A stretch of 64,000 bases of DNA, taken from the NCBI GenBank assembly GCA_910584005.1, contig CAJTXR010000001.1, positions 304,827 to 368,826 of the forward strand, read 5' to 3'. The notes under the pieces were generated by a model. The model was given only the letters and a program-made list of their open reading frames with translations, made no database searches and was not told the origin of the DNA. The position numbers were made by a program, and so were the translations under genes. The stretch comes from an uncultured Anaeroplasmataceae bacterium. Lineage in GTDB: Bacteria; Bacillota_I; Bacilli_A; Acholeplasmatales; Anaeroplasmataceae. This document shows, piece after piece, positions 35,989 through 44,202 of the stretch; positions within the stretch are counted from its first letter, which is position 1, and the number at the start of each line of letters is the position of its first letter.

Positions 35989-37521
35989 TTATTTTTGAAT
36001 TTTTATAGTTATAACATTATCAGACCCACAAATACGACATACCTTATCTGAATGATTATCAAAATCAGCCTGAAGACAATCATTACAGAACTGATAATCT
36101 CTAACAGATAAAGCAGATAATTTTGCTTTTCTTTCCATTAAAATTCGATCGTGCTTTATATTTTCCTTGCTTATAAAATCAGGCAATAAATATAGAGAGC
36201 TAATTATTTTTAAAAAACTGGAATCATATGTAGCATCAACATAATTATGGTTGAATATTCTTATTTCATATCTTCTTTCATTTTCATATGCCCATTTTTT
36301 ATCTTTAACTGTTAGATCCCAATAAGACAAAACACTTGCAAACAAATCATTCTTTTTTTCATCATTTATATTTAAGCAATTAATAATATCTATTATGTAA
36401 TTTATCTCATCTTTAATTGATTTATGATCGTAAAGAACATCATATGCCATAACCAAACTAAATTGCGGAATATCCAAATCGTTATATATAGGTGAAAGCA
36501 AATTTGCTATCCTATCATTTTTAAACCCATATATATTATGCCCATATTTATTCATCATCTTATTGCTTGGTCTTTCGTTACTAAAAGAGCATACATATTT
36601 TGTAATATCATTAATTAATTTCACTTTTTTTGCCCAATCTTGATTCATCCAATTTCTACTATACATAATATTTTTGAACGTAATACCTTCTCGTTTATCA
36701 TTCAACAATTTCGTATTTTTCATCCAGACCTGCTTGTTAATAAAAGTCTTCTGTGCAGCACTATTAGGTAGGCACTTATAAATTAACCTATTGCTATGAT
36801 TATTTCTAGATTTTAATACATAATTTGCAATTGATATTAAAAAAACTCCCCTATAAGGTCTTTCACTAGGATCTATTGAAAATTCATTTAATATATTTAT
36901 GACCGTTTCAAATAATTGTTTAATCTCGACTCTATCAAACTGACAAACAGCTAATTTTGGTGAATTAATATTAAAACTTAGATCATAAATAAGCATGTTA
37001 ATTCCACGAATATATTCAATAAACACTTCTTTAGAAGGCGCAGCTTTTCTAAAAGTTTTAATTGTTAATATCAATTGTTGAAAAAAGGTTTTATCTTTTT
37101 CAATTCTAAAATATATGTATGAATTATAAAAAACTTTTAGGGCAGGATGCAATCCCATATAACTTCCTGAAGCGAAAACTTCATCAAACGATTTGTGTAG
37201 CATCATCATTTCTGTCGTTTTTTTAAAAATTACAGTATCTATAATAAATTCATACAGCCACAATTTAGCTTGAGTACATTGTGTCAATGTAGCATATTCA
37301 TAGATTTCGTTAATTAAAGCTACCTCATATTCTGTAAAGCGACATAATCCAAAAGGATTTTCTTCATTTAAATCATTTGAAGTTACCAAACTTAAAAGTA
37401 ATTCCTTATTCGATAAACTAGGATCTTTTATAAATTTTTCAAATTTGTCACAAATAGTCTCTAATTTCCACTCTCTACCATTTTGTGGCCAATCATTTGG
37501 TTTCTCGATATAATTAGTCAT
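35989..37521 (-). CDS. Orphan 510-aa protein with C-terminal zinc ribbon
   Basis: A 510-aa protein of unknown family. Most of it is helical; near residue 415 it has KKWAYENERRYEIRIF, which recalls the W-x-x-E-x-E-x-R segment of DUF2971-type proteins, but the match is too short to assign. It ends with a four-cysteine zinc ribbon (CNDCLQADF about 475, then CRICGSDNV about 495), which may bind DNA, RNA or protein. It follows the nuclease-like gene by 26 bp in the same island and is probably co-transcribed. Confidence 0.55.
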   Translation of the reverse strand: MTNYIEKPNDWPQNGREWKLETICDKFEKFIKDPSLSNKELLLSLVTSNDLNEENPFGLCRFTEYEVALINEIYEYATLTQCTQAKLWLYEFIIDTVIFKKTTEMMMLHKSFDEVFASGSYMGLHPALKVFYNSYIYFRIEKDKTFFQQLILTIKTFRKAAPSKEVFIEYIRGINMLIYDLSFNINSPKLAVCQFDRVEIKQLFETVINILNEFSIDPSERPYRGVFLISIANYVLKSRNNHSNRLIYKCLPNSAAQKTFINKQVWMKNTKLLNDKREGITFKNIMYSRNWMNQDWAKKVKLINDITKYVCSFSNERPSNKMMNKYGHNIYGFKNDRIANLLSPIYNDLDIPQFSLVMAYDVLYDHKSIKDEINYIIDIINCLNINDEKKNDLFASVLSYWDLTVKDKKWAYENERRYEIRIFNHNYVDATYDSSFLKIISSLYLLPDFISKENIKHDRILMERKAKLSALSVRDYQFCNDCLQADFDNHSDKVCRICGSDNVITIKIQK

Positions 37522-37547
37522 AAATACTGTTGAACCTTTCTGGGCAA

Positions 37548-38243
37548 CTAATTTCCATCACTTGATGATCTATAAATATTAATAGTATTACCTTTAGAAT
37601 CTTTCCATCTATCCCATCCATTTTGATTAGAGCCACAGACAATTGCAGCTGCCATAGAAACAGAATTACATATAACATCTTCAACTAAAATATTGCCATT
37701 CTTTTGAGCCATATCACGTGCAATAGCATATCCTTTGGTACCAATGTGTGCTGTTGTCGATAAAATTGACCCCTTTAACAAAGTTAATTCTCCATTAGAA
37801 ACTTTTAATGTTGCTTTGACAGTTTCTTTTCCTTTAGGACCTTTAACATTTCCTTCTAAAGTATACATTCCATCTGGAAGACTACTAGATTCAGCTGCAT
37901 CTGTTGCTTGCTCAAAAATATCTTCTTTTGATTCATCTTGAGGATAAATTTTCTTTCCTTCAAAAGAAGATAATAGTTGAATAACTTGATTAATATCTAA
38001 AGAATAAAGTTCTGTATCTGCAACACGACTTCTTTGAAATAATTTTTTAAAAAGATCCTCTTTATTGCTATAATCATCTACTTCAATGGCAAATTTTCTT
38101 TTTAGACCAGTAACATTACAATAACCATTATGTTCTAAGTTATACATTCTCTGTTCAAAAGAATCAGATCCAGTTTTTCCAACCTTTATTAATCCATCAA
38201 CAACAGTTGACATAACATATAAAATTCCCTTGTCCTTTGCCAT
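37548..38243 (-). CDS. T5orf172/GIY-YIG-like nuclease with DUF4357 domain
   Basis: A 231-aa two-domain protein. The N-terminal part (ILYVMSTVVDGLIKVGKTGS, then EQRMYNLE) has the T5orf172 form of the GIY-YIG fold, with the Lys-Thr strand, the Arg of the helix and a Glu in DTELYSLD; the histidine often found in its second helix is not seen. The C-terminal 65 residues (GSILSTTAHIGTKGY to GWDRWKDSKG) match DUF4357, frequently fused to such nucleases. This fits DNA or RNA cleavage or binding in a defence-type island. ATG with GAGGAG upstream. Confidence 0.78.
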   Translation of the reverse strand: MAKDKGILYVMSTVVDGLIKVGKTGSDSFEQRMYNLEHNGYCNVTGLKRKFAIEVDDYSNKEDLFKKLFQRSRVADTELYSLDINQVIQLLSSFEGKKIYPQDESKEDIFEQATDAAESSSLPDGMYTLEGNVKGPKGKETVKATLKVSNGELTLLKGSILSTTAHIGTKGYAIARDMAQKNGNILVEDVICNSVSMAAAIVCGSNQNGWDRWKDSKGNTINIYRSSSDGN

Positions 38244-38245
38244 AA

Positions 38246-38356
38246 CTATATCTCCTCTTCAAACTTTGTTTCTTTGTATCGAATATCAAATTCTTCATAT
38301 ACCTTAAAAATCAGTATTGTAAATAATCTAAGTCCAATACAATAATCCATAAACAT
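38246..38356 (-). CDS. Possible 36-aa small protein at the head of the island operon
   Basis: An ORF of 36 codons (begins MFMDYCIGLRLF, ends KFEEEI) whose TAG lies 2 bp before the ATG of the T5orf172 gene; the ribosome site of that gene is inside its last codons, a typical operon arrangement. AAAGGA lies just upstream of its start, and a TATAAT box is at 38393-38388. It is half hydrophobic, half acidic. It could be a translational leader rather than a functional protein. Confidence 0.35.
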   Translation of the reverse strand: MFMDYCIGLRLFTILIFKVYEEFDIRYKETKFEEEI

Positions 38357-38557
38357 TCATTCCTTTGCCTATAATTAACTTGTATGTATTATAACACTTT
38401 TTTATCAAATTTTCTACTAATTCGACATATTAATCCTATACAAATCTTATTTTTTTATCAAATTTGTATCGCATAAATATTAACAACTGACTACCCGTCA
38501 TTTAAATACTACCTGATTAGATTTAAAGTGAAGAATTTTGAATTAAAATTAAAAAAA

Positions 38558-38567
38558 CTAGTGCAAA
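38558..38567 (+). repeat. Right copy of the 10-bp direct repeat ACTAGTGCAA
   Basis: Identical to 33111-33120, where it is followed by ACA; here by AACA. The two copies enclose the island genes. Confidence 0.5.
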
Positions 38568-38572
38568 ACACC

Positions 38573-38652
38573 TTACGCCTGACAGTATAGGCTTTCGCTT
38601 AACAGTACCACCTTTCGCTTTACAGTAGGGGCTTACGCCTGACCGTTGATTT
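38573..38652. repeat. Four 20-bp degenerate tandem repeats (array A)
   Basis: Units start at 38573, 38593, 38613 and 38633, exactly 20 bp apart, consensus TTNCGCYTNACAGTA plus five variable bases (fourth copy TTACGCCTGACCGTT). Not coding in any plausible frame. Confidence 0.8.
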
Positions 38653-38685
38653 TAAGTTTTTGTATACATATTTTCATCATTTTAA

Positions 38686-38775
38686 TGCCGTGTTTTCTCT
38701 CGCACCCTTGCTTTTTGCCGTGTTTTCCTTCGCACCCATAGAAGTTACCGTGTTTTCTCTCAAACTAAAAACCGA
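38686..38775. repeat. Three 30-bp degenerate tandem repeats (array B)
   Basis: Units start at 38686, 38716 and 38746, exactly 30 bp apart, core TGCCGTGTTTTCTCTCGCAC; related sequences occur at 33068-33095 and, weakly, at 38880 and 38918. The non-coding stretch 38357-38955 otherwise shows only AT-rich sequence with a TATAAT box at 38388-38393. Confidence 0.75.
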
Positions 38776-38955
38776 TGTTTGGCACGTGTTGGCTCTTGTT
38801 TTTTATACTGAGCACAAACTTGAAAGTAAAGAAAAAAGCCCACAGACCGCCTAAAACGGGCAGAATATGGGCAAATTAAGCGTGTTTCCTATCAAAAGTG
38901 CAAAAAAAGGCTTAATACCGTGATTTCTCATTGTATCAAACCTATATGTTTTAAA

Positions 38956-39046
38956 TGGCGGAGAGAAGGGGATTTGAACCCCTGCACCGTGTTACCGATC
39001 TGCACGCTTTCCAAGCGTGTCCCTTCAGCCTCTTGGGTATCTCTCC
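38956..39046 (-). tRNA. tRNA-Ser (anticodon GGA)
   Basis: A class II tRNA of 91 nt including an encoded CCA (38956-38958). Acceptor GGAGAGA/TCTCTCC, anticodon loop CTTGGAAAG, long variable arm and T-loop GGTTCAAATCC are all present. It lies 2 bp after tRNA-Gly. Confidence 0.95.
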
Positions 39047-39048
39047 AT

Positions 39049-39122
39049 TGGAGCAAGCGGCGGGAATCGAACCCGTACCAACAGCTTGGGAAGCTGGAGT
39101 TCTACCATTAAACTACGCCTGC
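39049..39122 (-). tRNA. tRNA-Gly (anticodon CCC)
   Basis: 74 nt with encoded CCA. Acceptor GCAGGCG/CGCTTGC; anticodon loop TTCCCAA reads CCC. Two stem mismatches are visible: C27-U43 in the anticodon stem and A49-C65 in the T-stem. Confidence 0.92.
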
Positions 39123-39126
39123 ATAT

Positions 39127-39630
39127 TTACTTTTGAATTAACTGCTTTTTCATATGAATTTTAGGAGGAAAAAATTCTCCTAAATGGATTTCTTTAATCC
39201 ATGCAGTTAAGGGATGAAAGCTTTTTTCTAAAATCTCTTTAGATGATTTCACTTCTTCTTGTGTACCACAAAATATAGTTGCATGAGCATGGTATTCATA
39301 TCCATCCGCATAATTTCCATTAAAAATGGTATGAAGTTCCATAAGAAGAGGATGATATTCAGGTTCAACAAATAAAACAGACGGTTCAAAAGTATTTATT
39401 TTAATGATTTTTACTTGAAACATAGAAAAATCATTTCCAACTGTTTCTATTAGATTTAGAAGAGATTGTTTTTGTTCTACTGGAAAGCTACCTAAAGAAA
39501 TATGAAAAGGAATTCCCATTGTCTGTGTACCTTTATAATTTTTTAGTATCTCATTTTGCCAAGCAGATAAAAGGACTTGTGTATCTTCATCGAAAACGGC
39601 ATATACAGTCAAAAATTTTTCTTTTTTCAT
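39127..39630 (-). CDS. 2H phosphoesterase (2'-5' RNA ligase family)
   Basis: A 167-aa protein with the two HxS/T motifs that define the 2H superfamily: HISLG (about 43-47) and HATIF (about 115-119). Members hydrolyse or form 2'-5' linkages or cyclic phosphates in RNA or nucleotides. It ends 4 bp before tRNA-Gly on the same strand, so it may be co-transcribed with the two tRNAs. Soluble, with normal length for the family. Confidence 0.87.
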   Translation of the reverse strand: MKKEKFLTVYAVFDEDTQVLLSAWQNEILKNYKGTQTMGIPFHISLGSFPVEQKQSLLNLIETVGNDFSMFQVKIIKINTFEPSVLFVEPEYHPLLMELHTIFNGNYADGYEYHAHATIFCGTQEEVKSSKEILEKSFHPLTAWIKEIHLGEFFPPKIHMKKQLIQK

Positions 39631-39765
39631 CTTCTTTGCTCCTTAAGAACGATTTAAATTGTACCACAATTTCATTAATTAGTCAAACCTAGAATAACAT
39701 AAAATCAAAAAGAATATAGAGCACCCTTAAATACATTTTTTGCTGTATTCCTTGATATACATTAG

Positions 39766-40623
39766 TTAATTTTGTAGAAAGTCAATTTCCTGCCCAACAA
39801 GTTGCTTTTCTTCCCCAAAAAGTTCAAAACCAAAATATTGATAATATTTATTAAAGTGTCTTTTTGTTGCAATAAAAACTTTATTCTTCATAAGGAAAAA
39901 ATTGCATTCATCCACGATGAAGAGCTGATCTAAACTATATGCCTCAAATTTACAAGAAAAATAATCACTATTCATCTGAATTTCTATAGGCGAAATTTTT
40001 GCTTCATATTTTTCAATTAAGGTAGTAATCTGATCAGAAGCATAATCTATTCCATTAGATAATCCCCATTTCCGATTTGTACTGTAATAAGAAATAATAG
40101 ATTCGCACTCCTCTTCTTTCACATAAATTCCATATTCCCAACCTTCAGAATCATAACTTACAGTATATAAAGAAAATTCATTAGGAGTGTCTATTTTATA
40201 GACATTTCGCCACTCATATTTATGAAAAAAACCACTTGGGCAATAAGAATAAACTGGCTCACGATCAATTGAAATATGATAATTCATTTTATAATCTAAT
40301 TGAATAAATACCTGTCCATTTGTTGTTCTAAATCGTTCAAAGCCGTTTTCAAACTGAATCGTAGTATCACATTTTACATATGTTTTTGGAATAGAAGAAT
40401 ATTTTTTTACATAATAACTTGCTAATAAAGCAAACGGAAGCATTAAAAGTAAAGACCCAATAGAAAGAAATGGACACACTTTTTTTAAAATCCGACATAT
40501 CTTGTTCGTTTTCCCAAATTTAGTAAATAAAATGGTAAAAACTATACTTAATATAAAAGAAATAAATCCAACGATTAATAATAAAATCGCTATAAATACG
40601 ATGACCATTGCCAAAAACATCAT
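39766..40623 (-). CDS. Membrane-anchored protein of unknown function
   Basis: A 285-aa protein with two N-terminal membrane helices (about 4-33 and 48-68) and a 210-residue domain, rich in aromatic and acidic residues, that probably faces outside. I recognise no family. The start ATGATG follows AAGGGG. Neighbours do not suggest a role. Confidence 0.55.
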   Translation of the reverse strand: MMFLAMVIVFIAILLLIVGFISFILSIVFTILFTKFGKTNKICRILKKVCPFLSIGSLLLMLPFALLASYYVKKYSSIPKTYVKCDTTIQFENGFERFRTTNGQVFIQLDYKMNYHISIDREPVYSYCPSGFFHKYEWRNVYKIDTPNEFSLYTVSYDSEGWEYGIYVKEEECESIISYYSTNRKWGLSNGIDYASDQITTLIEKYEAKISPIEIQMNSDYFSCKFEAYSLDQLFIVDECNFFLMKNKVFIATKRHFNKYYQYFGFELFGEEKQLVGQEIDFLQN

Positions 40624-40740
40624 AAGGCATCACCCCTTAAAAAAGCAAACCTATTTATGATAATTATATTACATAGCATTGTTAAATTCAAGATAATTCG
40701 TTTTACTCTATTTTGAATTAAGATTTTAAAAAAATAAATA

Positions 40741-40782
40741 GAACCTCCAACTTTTTATCTGTTAGTCCATAAAGCTAGAGGT
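40741..40782 (-). terminator. Probable terminator of the flavodoxin-lipoprotein operon
   Basis: A long imperfect stem with AACCTC/GAGGTT at its base; the T-rich tail begins about 8 nt further on. Confidence 0.4.
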
Positions 40783-40849
40783 TTCTTTGTAATTCCTATT
40801 TTTTTATTTTATTGACATAAAAATGCTTTAGCTTACTTCTACTGCAGTT

Positions 40850-41872
40850 TTATTCTGCATTTTTATTATTTAAAGAAAGTGTAATTGTTACATTTCCGCT
40901 ACCAAGAATTTCTAAAAGCTGAGTCCCAGTTATATCTTGTATTTTACCAACTTTAGTAAAATTCCAACTATTTTTATTATAATAAATTACAAGTGAGCTT
41001 CCCTGATACCAAATAATATCTCCTGCTTCAGTATCAATATGCTCATCATTTCTTGGTAAATCGACTCCAAGAACACCTACTTTTTCCATATTGCCATAAT
41101 CGTGTGCGTTATAAGTTATATCCCCTTTTTTTAACTCTTCAATCAGTGCCTTGGCTGTTGAATTATCTGTAAGTGTTGCTTTAAGTGTGTGGCCATTCAC
41201 TTTAATATACATCATGCTTTCCTCCTTTTTTACTATCCCATTATCATTAATCCACTTTTGAATTCTTGATTCCGCTTCTGAAAGTGTGCTACGCGTTAGG
41301 TGCAAATTACTTACTATATTCGTTTCTTTATATCTTTCTTTCATATTTGCATTCATATAACCAGGGTCTGAAGATGCACTTGAGCTAAATGTGTAAACCT
41401 TTTTGTCTTTTAATTCATCATAATGTTCTATTAACGTACGGATAATCATAGGTTCTTCGCCATTCCACATAGGATATCCTATCATGATAGTTTCGTAATC
41501 CTCAATTTTAATTTGACTATAAGTACTCTGTGATATTTCAGGTCGAGCATCATTTCTTTTTTCGGTTTGACACCTTGAATTGCTATTATTATAGTTTACA
41601 TCCTCAGCAGTATAAGGGATTTGAGCAATGATTTCTACTACTGTCCCACCTGTATACTTATGGATATAATCTGCCATTTCTTTCGTAGTTCCTGAATAAG
41701 AGAAATAGATAATGAGTATCTCTTCTGATTCTGTAGGTGTTTGAGGAATAGCGGGCCTATTGGGTTTTATAGGTGTGGGTTCATTTTTACTATTCTCATT
41801 CTTACATGCAGCAAGAACAAGACAAATCATACAGATTATTGTGACTAAAATAATACCTAGTTTATGTTTCAT
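40850..41872 (-). CDS. Lipoprotein with flavodoxin and cyclophilin-like domains
   Basis: A 340-aa exported lipoprotein (lipobox LVLAAC near residue 22) with a Pro-rich linker, then a flavodoxin domain (FSYSGTTKEMADYI, about 58-71; MIGYPMWNGEEP, about 130-141) and a C-terminal cyclophilin-like beta-barrel (ALIEELKKGDITYNAHDYG to LGVDLPRNDE). Such fusions occur in Firmicutes and Bacteroides; a flavin-dependent redox role outside the membrane is inferred. Its ATG overlaps the TGA of the acetyltransferase gene by 4 bp. Confidence 0.85.
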   Translation of the reverse strand: MKHKLGIILVTIICMICLVLAACKNENSKNEPTPIKPNRPAIPQTPTESEEILIIYFSYSGTTKEMADYIHKYTGGTVVEIIAQIPYTAEDVNYNNSNSRCQTEKRNDARPEISQSTYSQIKIEDYETIMIGYPMWNGEEPMIIRTLIEHYDELKDKKVYTFSSSASSDPGYMNANMKERYKETNIVSNLHLTRSTLSEAESRIQKWINDNGIVKKEESMMYIKVNGHTLKATLTDNSTAKALIEELKKGDITYNAHDYGNMEKVGVLGVDLPRNDEHIDTEAGDIIWYQGSSLVIYYNKNSWNFTKVGKIQDITGTQLLEILGSGNVTITLSLNNKNAE

Positions 41873-42444
41873 TTACAATCTCCTTTGTTGATATACTTAA
41901 TAATTTTAGCAGGGTTTCCTGCGACTATAGTATTAGAAGAAACATCAGAAGTTACGACTGATCCAGCTCCAACTATAGCATTTTCTCCAATGGTTACTCC
42001 ACCAAGAATAGTTGCATTAATTCCGATCCAAGCATTCTTTTTAATTTGAATAGGTTTGACTGCTGTACTATGGCGAAGTTCAGGTTCAAGACAATGATCT
42101 ATCGTTACCAAATTTACTTTTGGTCCTATAAGTACATTATCTTCAATTGTAATTCCTCCCCGATCTAAAAACGTACAACAAGTATTAATGAAAACATTTT
42201 TTCCTACTTTGATATGGTTCCCACAATCCGTATAGAATGGCGGACGTAGATAAAATGTATCATCATATTCTCCACCAGTTAATTCAAAAAACAGTTCTCT
42301 TACTTCTTTTTCCGAGTGATACTCATTGTTTAATTTACTAAGTAAAATTCTTGTATGTTCCATGATTGTGGCAATTTTATAGTATTCTGGATCTTTTGAC
42401 GAAATTATTTCGCCACGTGTTTCCCTTTCAAAAATATTTTCCAT
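41869..42444 (-). CDS. Maltose/galactoside O-acetyltransferase-like protein
   Basis: A 191-aa left-handed beta-helix acetyltransferase that moves an acetyl group from acetyl-CoA to a sugar. Hexapeptide turns (IKVGKNVFINTCCTF, IEDNVLIGPKVNLV, AWIGINATILGGVTIG, AIVGAGSVVTSDV) and the C-terminal VAGNPAKII are typical of Maa/LacA. It is coupled to the flavodoxin lipoprotein gene; the LysR gene lies upstream with a terminator in between. Confidence 0.9.
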   Translation of the reverse strand: MENIFERETRGEIISSKDPEYYKIATIMEHTRILLSKLNNEYHSEKEVRELFFELTGGEYDDTFYLRPPFYTDCGNHIKVGKNVFINTCCTFLDRGGITIEDNVLIGPKVNLVTIDHCLEPELRHSTAVKPIQIKKNAWIGINATILGGVTIGENAIVGAGSVVTSDVSSNTIVAGNPAKIIKYINKGDCK

Positions 42445-42463
42445 AAAGAATCCTTTCCATAAA

Positions 42464-42493
42464 AAAATGTAGATGATCTATCCCATCTACATT
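42464..42493 (-). terminator. Terminator of the lysR gene
   Basis: AATGTAGATG/CATCTACATT stem (arms 42484-42493 and 42466-42475) with T-run on the minus strand. Confidence 0.8.
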
Positions 42494-42563
42494 ATAAAAC
42501 CTCTATATAGTTATGTAAAATACTTATTTTTTATCGCTTACAATACCTTAATTGCATGACAAA

Positions 42564-43445
42564 TCACATAATTGTGAGTTTTTCTTTGATATATTCTATA
42601 AACTTGGTCGCCGCTTGCGAAAATGGTTGATGTTTTTTCCATACGACTACGCTTGTTACAAAATGAGCAGGAGAAAATGGTACAAATACAATATTTGGAT
42701 TTTTATATAGTGATACAGCACCCTCTATTGCAAATGCAATACCAAGCCCACTATCGACAAGCATGGCAGCATTATAAATAAGATTATACGTTGCATAAAT
42801 GTCAAGTTTACTATAAATTTCACCAGCCCAATTTAATACGCCCTCGTTTTCTCCCCTTTGTGATGTAAAAATCTTATATCCTAATAAATCATTTATTGTA
42901 ACCGACTTATAGTTTGATAGTGGACAGTCTTTCGGAACAAGGACACCCCAACGTTCTTTATCTGGTAATCGCAGATACTCATATTTAGATAGATTCGTGG
43001 GTTCAATTAAGATACCTAGATCAAGTAATCCTTTTTCTAGTCGTTCTTTAACAAAATCAGCATTGTTAGAGTAAATCGCAAACTTTACATTAGGGTAGAT
43101 AACAGAAAAACCTTTCATAAGATCAGCAATTCTTCTTGTAGTTTCTGCTTCTCCTGTACCAATAGCAATCGTACCACTAAGTGTGTTTTTATCATTTTGA
43201 AATTCATTGATAGTCTTTTCTGTAAGATCTATAATTTCTTGGGCCCTACGACGCAACAACATTCCTGCATCAGTTAATGTTACATTCCGCTGACCACGTA
43301 TAAAGAGTTTTGTTCCAAGTTCTTCCTCAAGTTGCATTAATTGTCTAGATAATGCAGGTTGTGAAATATGTAAACTTTCTGATGCCCGAGTTATGTTTTC
43401 TTCATTTGCCACTGCTAAAAAGTATTTTAATATTCTATATTCCAT
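42564..43445 (-). CDS. LysR-family transcriptional regulator
   Basis: A 293-aa LysR regulator: N-terminal helix-turn-helix (ENITRASESLHISQPALSRQ, about 15-34; LEEELGTKLFIR) and a C-terminal effector-binding domain (SGTIAIGTGEAETTRRIADL). I start at 43445, where GGAGG precedes MEYRILKYF. It lies upstream of, and in the same direction as, the acetyltransferase-flavodoxin pair, which it may control. Confidence 0.9.
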   Translation of the reverse strand: MEYRILKYFLAVANEENITRASESLHISQPALSRQLMQLEEELGTKLFIRGQRNVTLTDAGMLLRRRAQEIIDLTEKTINEFQNDKNTLSGTIAIGTGEAETTRRIADLMKGFSVIYPNVKFAIYSNNADFVKERLEKGLLDLGILIEPTNLSKYEYLRLPDKERWGVLVPKDCPLSNYKSVTINDLLGYKIFTSQRGENEGVLNWAGEIYSKLDIYATYNLIYNAAMLVDSGLGIAFAIEGAVSLYKNPNIVFVPFSPAHFVTSVVVWKKHQPFSQAATKFIEYIKEKLTIM

Positions 43446-43515
43446 CGCTACCTCCATTATTGTTCACTTGTATTCTATATAAATTATAGTAAATTTGAAA
43501 GGAAAAGACAATAGA

Positions 43516-43538
43516 AAAGGCAGAGTTTCTCTGCCTTA
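43516..43538 (-). terminator. Terminator of the ogt gene
   Basis: AAGGCAGA/TCTGCCTT stem, 5-nt loop, then TTTTC on the minus strand. Confidence 0.75.
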
Positions 43539-43546
43539 TTCTATAT

Positions 43547-44071
43547 TTATTTTTCTTTAGAAATTTGCAATTTAAAACAATCGTTTCCTTCATTTTTTAA
43601 TAGTTCAATCTTCTTATTTATTCCACCTGCATACCCAGTAAGACTTCTGTTACTTCCTAAGACTCTATGACAAGGAATAATAATCGAAATAGAATTATGC
43701 CCAACAGCTCCACCAACTGCCTGAGCCGATACTTTCTTTCCTGTTTCTATTTCTATTTGCTTTGCAATCTTTCCGTAAGTTGAAGTTTCACCAAAGGGTA
43801 TTTCTAGCATAATTTCCCAAACTCGCTTTCTAAAAGATGAAATTCCATCAAAGGAAATTGGTGGCATGAAGTCTGGTGCCTCACCAGAAAAATAGATATC
43901 TAACCATTGTCTTACTTGTTTAAAAATCGGCAAATCTTTTTCTATGTGTTTTTCTTCTAAAGTATCAGCAAAATATTTTTGTCCAATAAACCATAATCCT
44001 GTTAATCGCTCGCCATCGCTTGCAAGTAATATATCTCCTATTTTACTTTTATAATTTGATGTATACTGCAT
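43547..44071 (-). CDS. ogt: Methylated-DNA-[protein]-cysteine S-methyltransferase
   Basis: A 174-aa suicide DNA-repair enzyme that accepts methyl groups from O6-methylguanine on the active Cys of IIIPCHRVLG (about 141-150), with the preceding AVGGAVGHNSISI and the helix-turn-helix region typical of Ogt. Monocistronic with its own terminator. No ada regulator is present. Confidence 0.93.
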   Translation of the reverse strand: MQYTSNYKSKIGDILLASDGERLTGLWFIGQKYFADTLEEKHIEKDLPIFKQVRQWLDIYFSGEAPDFMPPISFDGISSFRKRVWEIMLEIPFGETSTYGKIAKQIEIETGKKVSAQAVGGAVGHNSISIIIPCHRVLGSNRSLTGYAGGINKKIELLKNEGNDCFKLQISKEK

Positions 44072-44202
44072 AAACCTCTCCTAAATACCAAGTAAACTCT
44101 AAATTGAATTATTTATAACACTATTTAAGTTTAAAATTCTAATTTATTACTCTTCTTTATAAATTTAATACTACTATAGAAGCATTCTATCATATTTTTT
44201 AT

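Noticed and set aside
38573..38775. CRISPR array
   Set aside because: Repeats are degenerate with no unique spacers of constant length, and no cas genes are present.
38660..38854. Rightward ORF of 64 codons in the repeat arrays
   Set aside because: It is produced by array B (its repeated AVFSLAP-like peptide mirrors the 30-bp units) and has no ribosome site.
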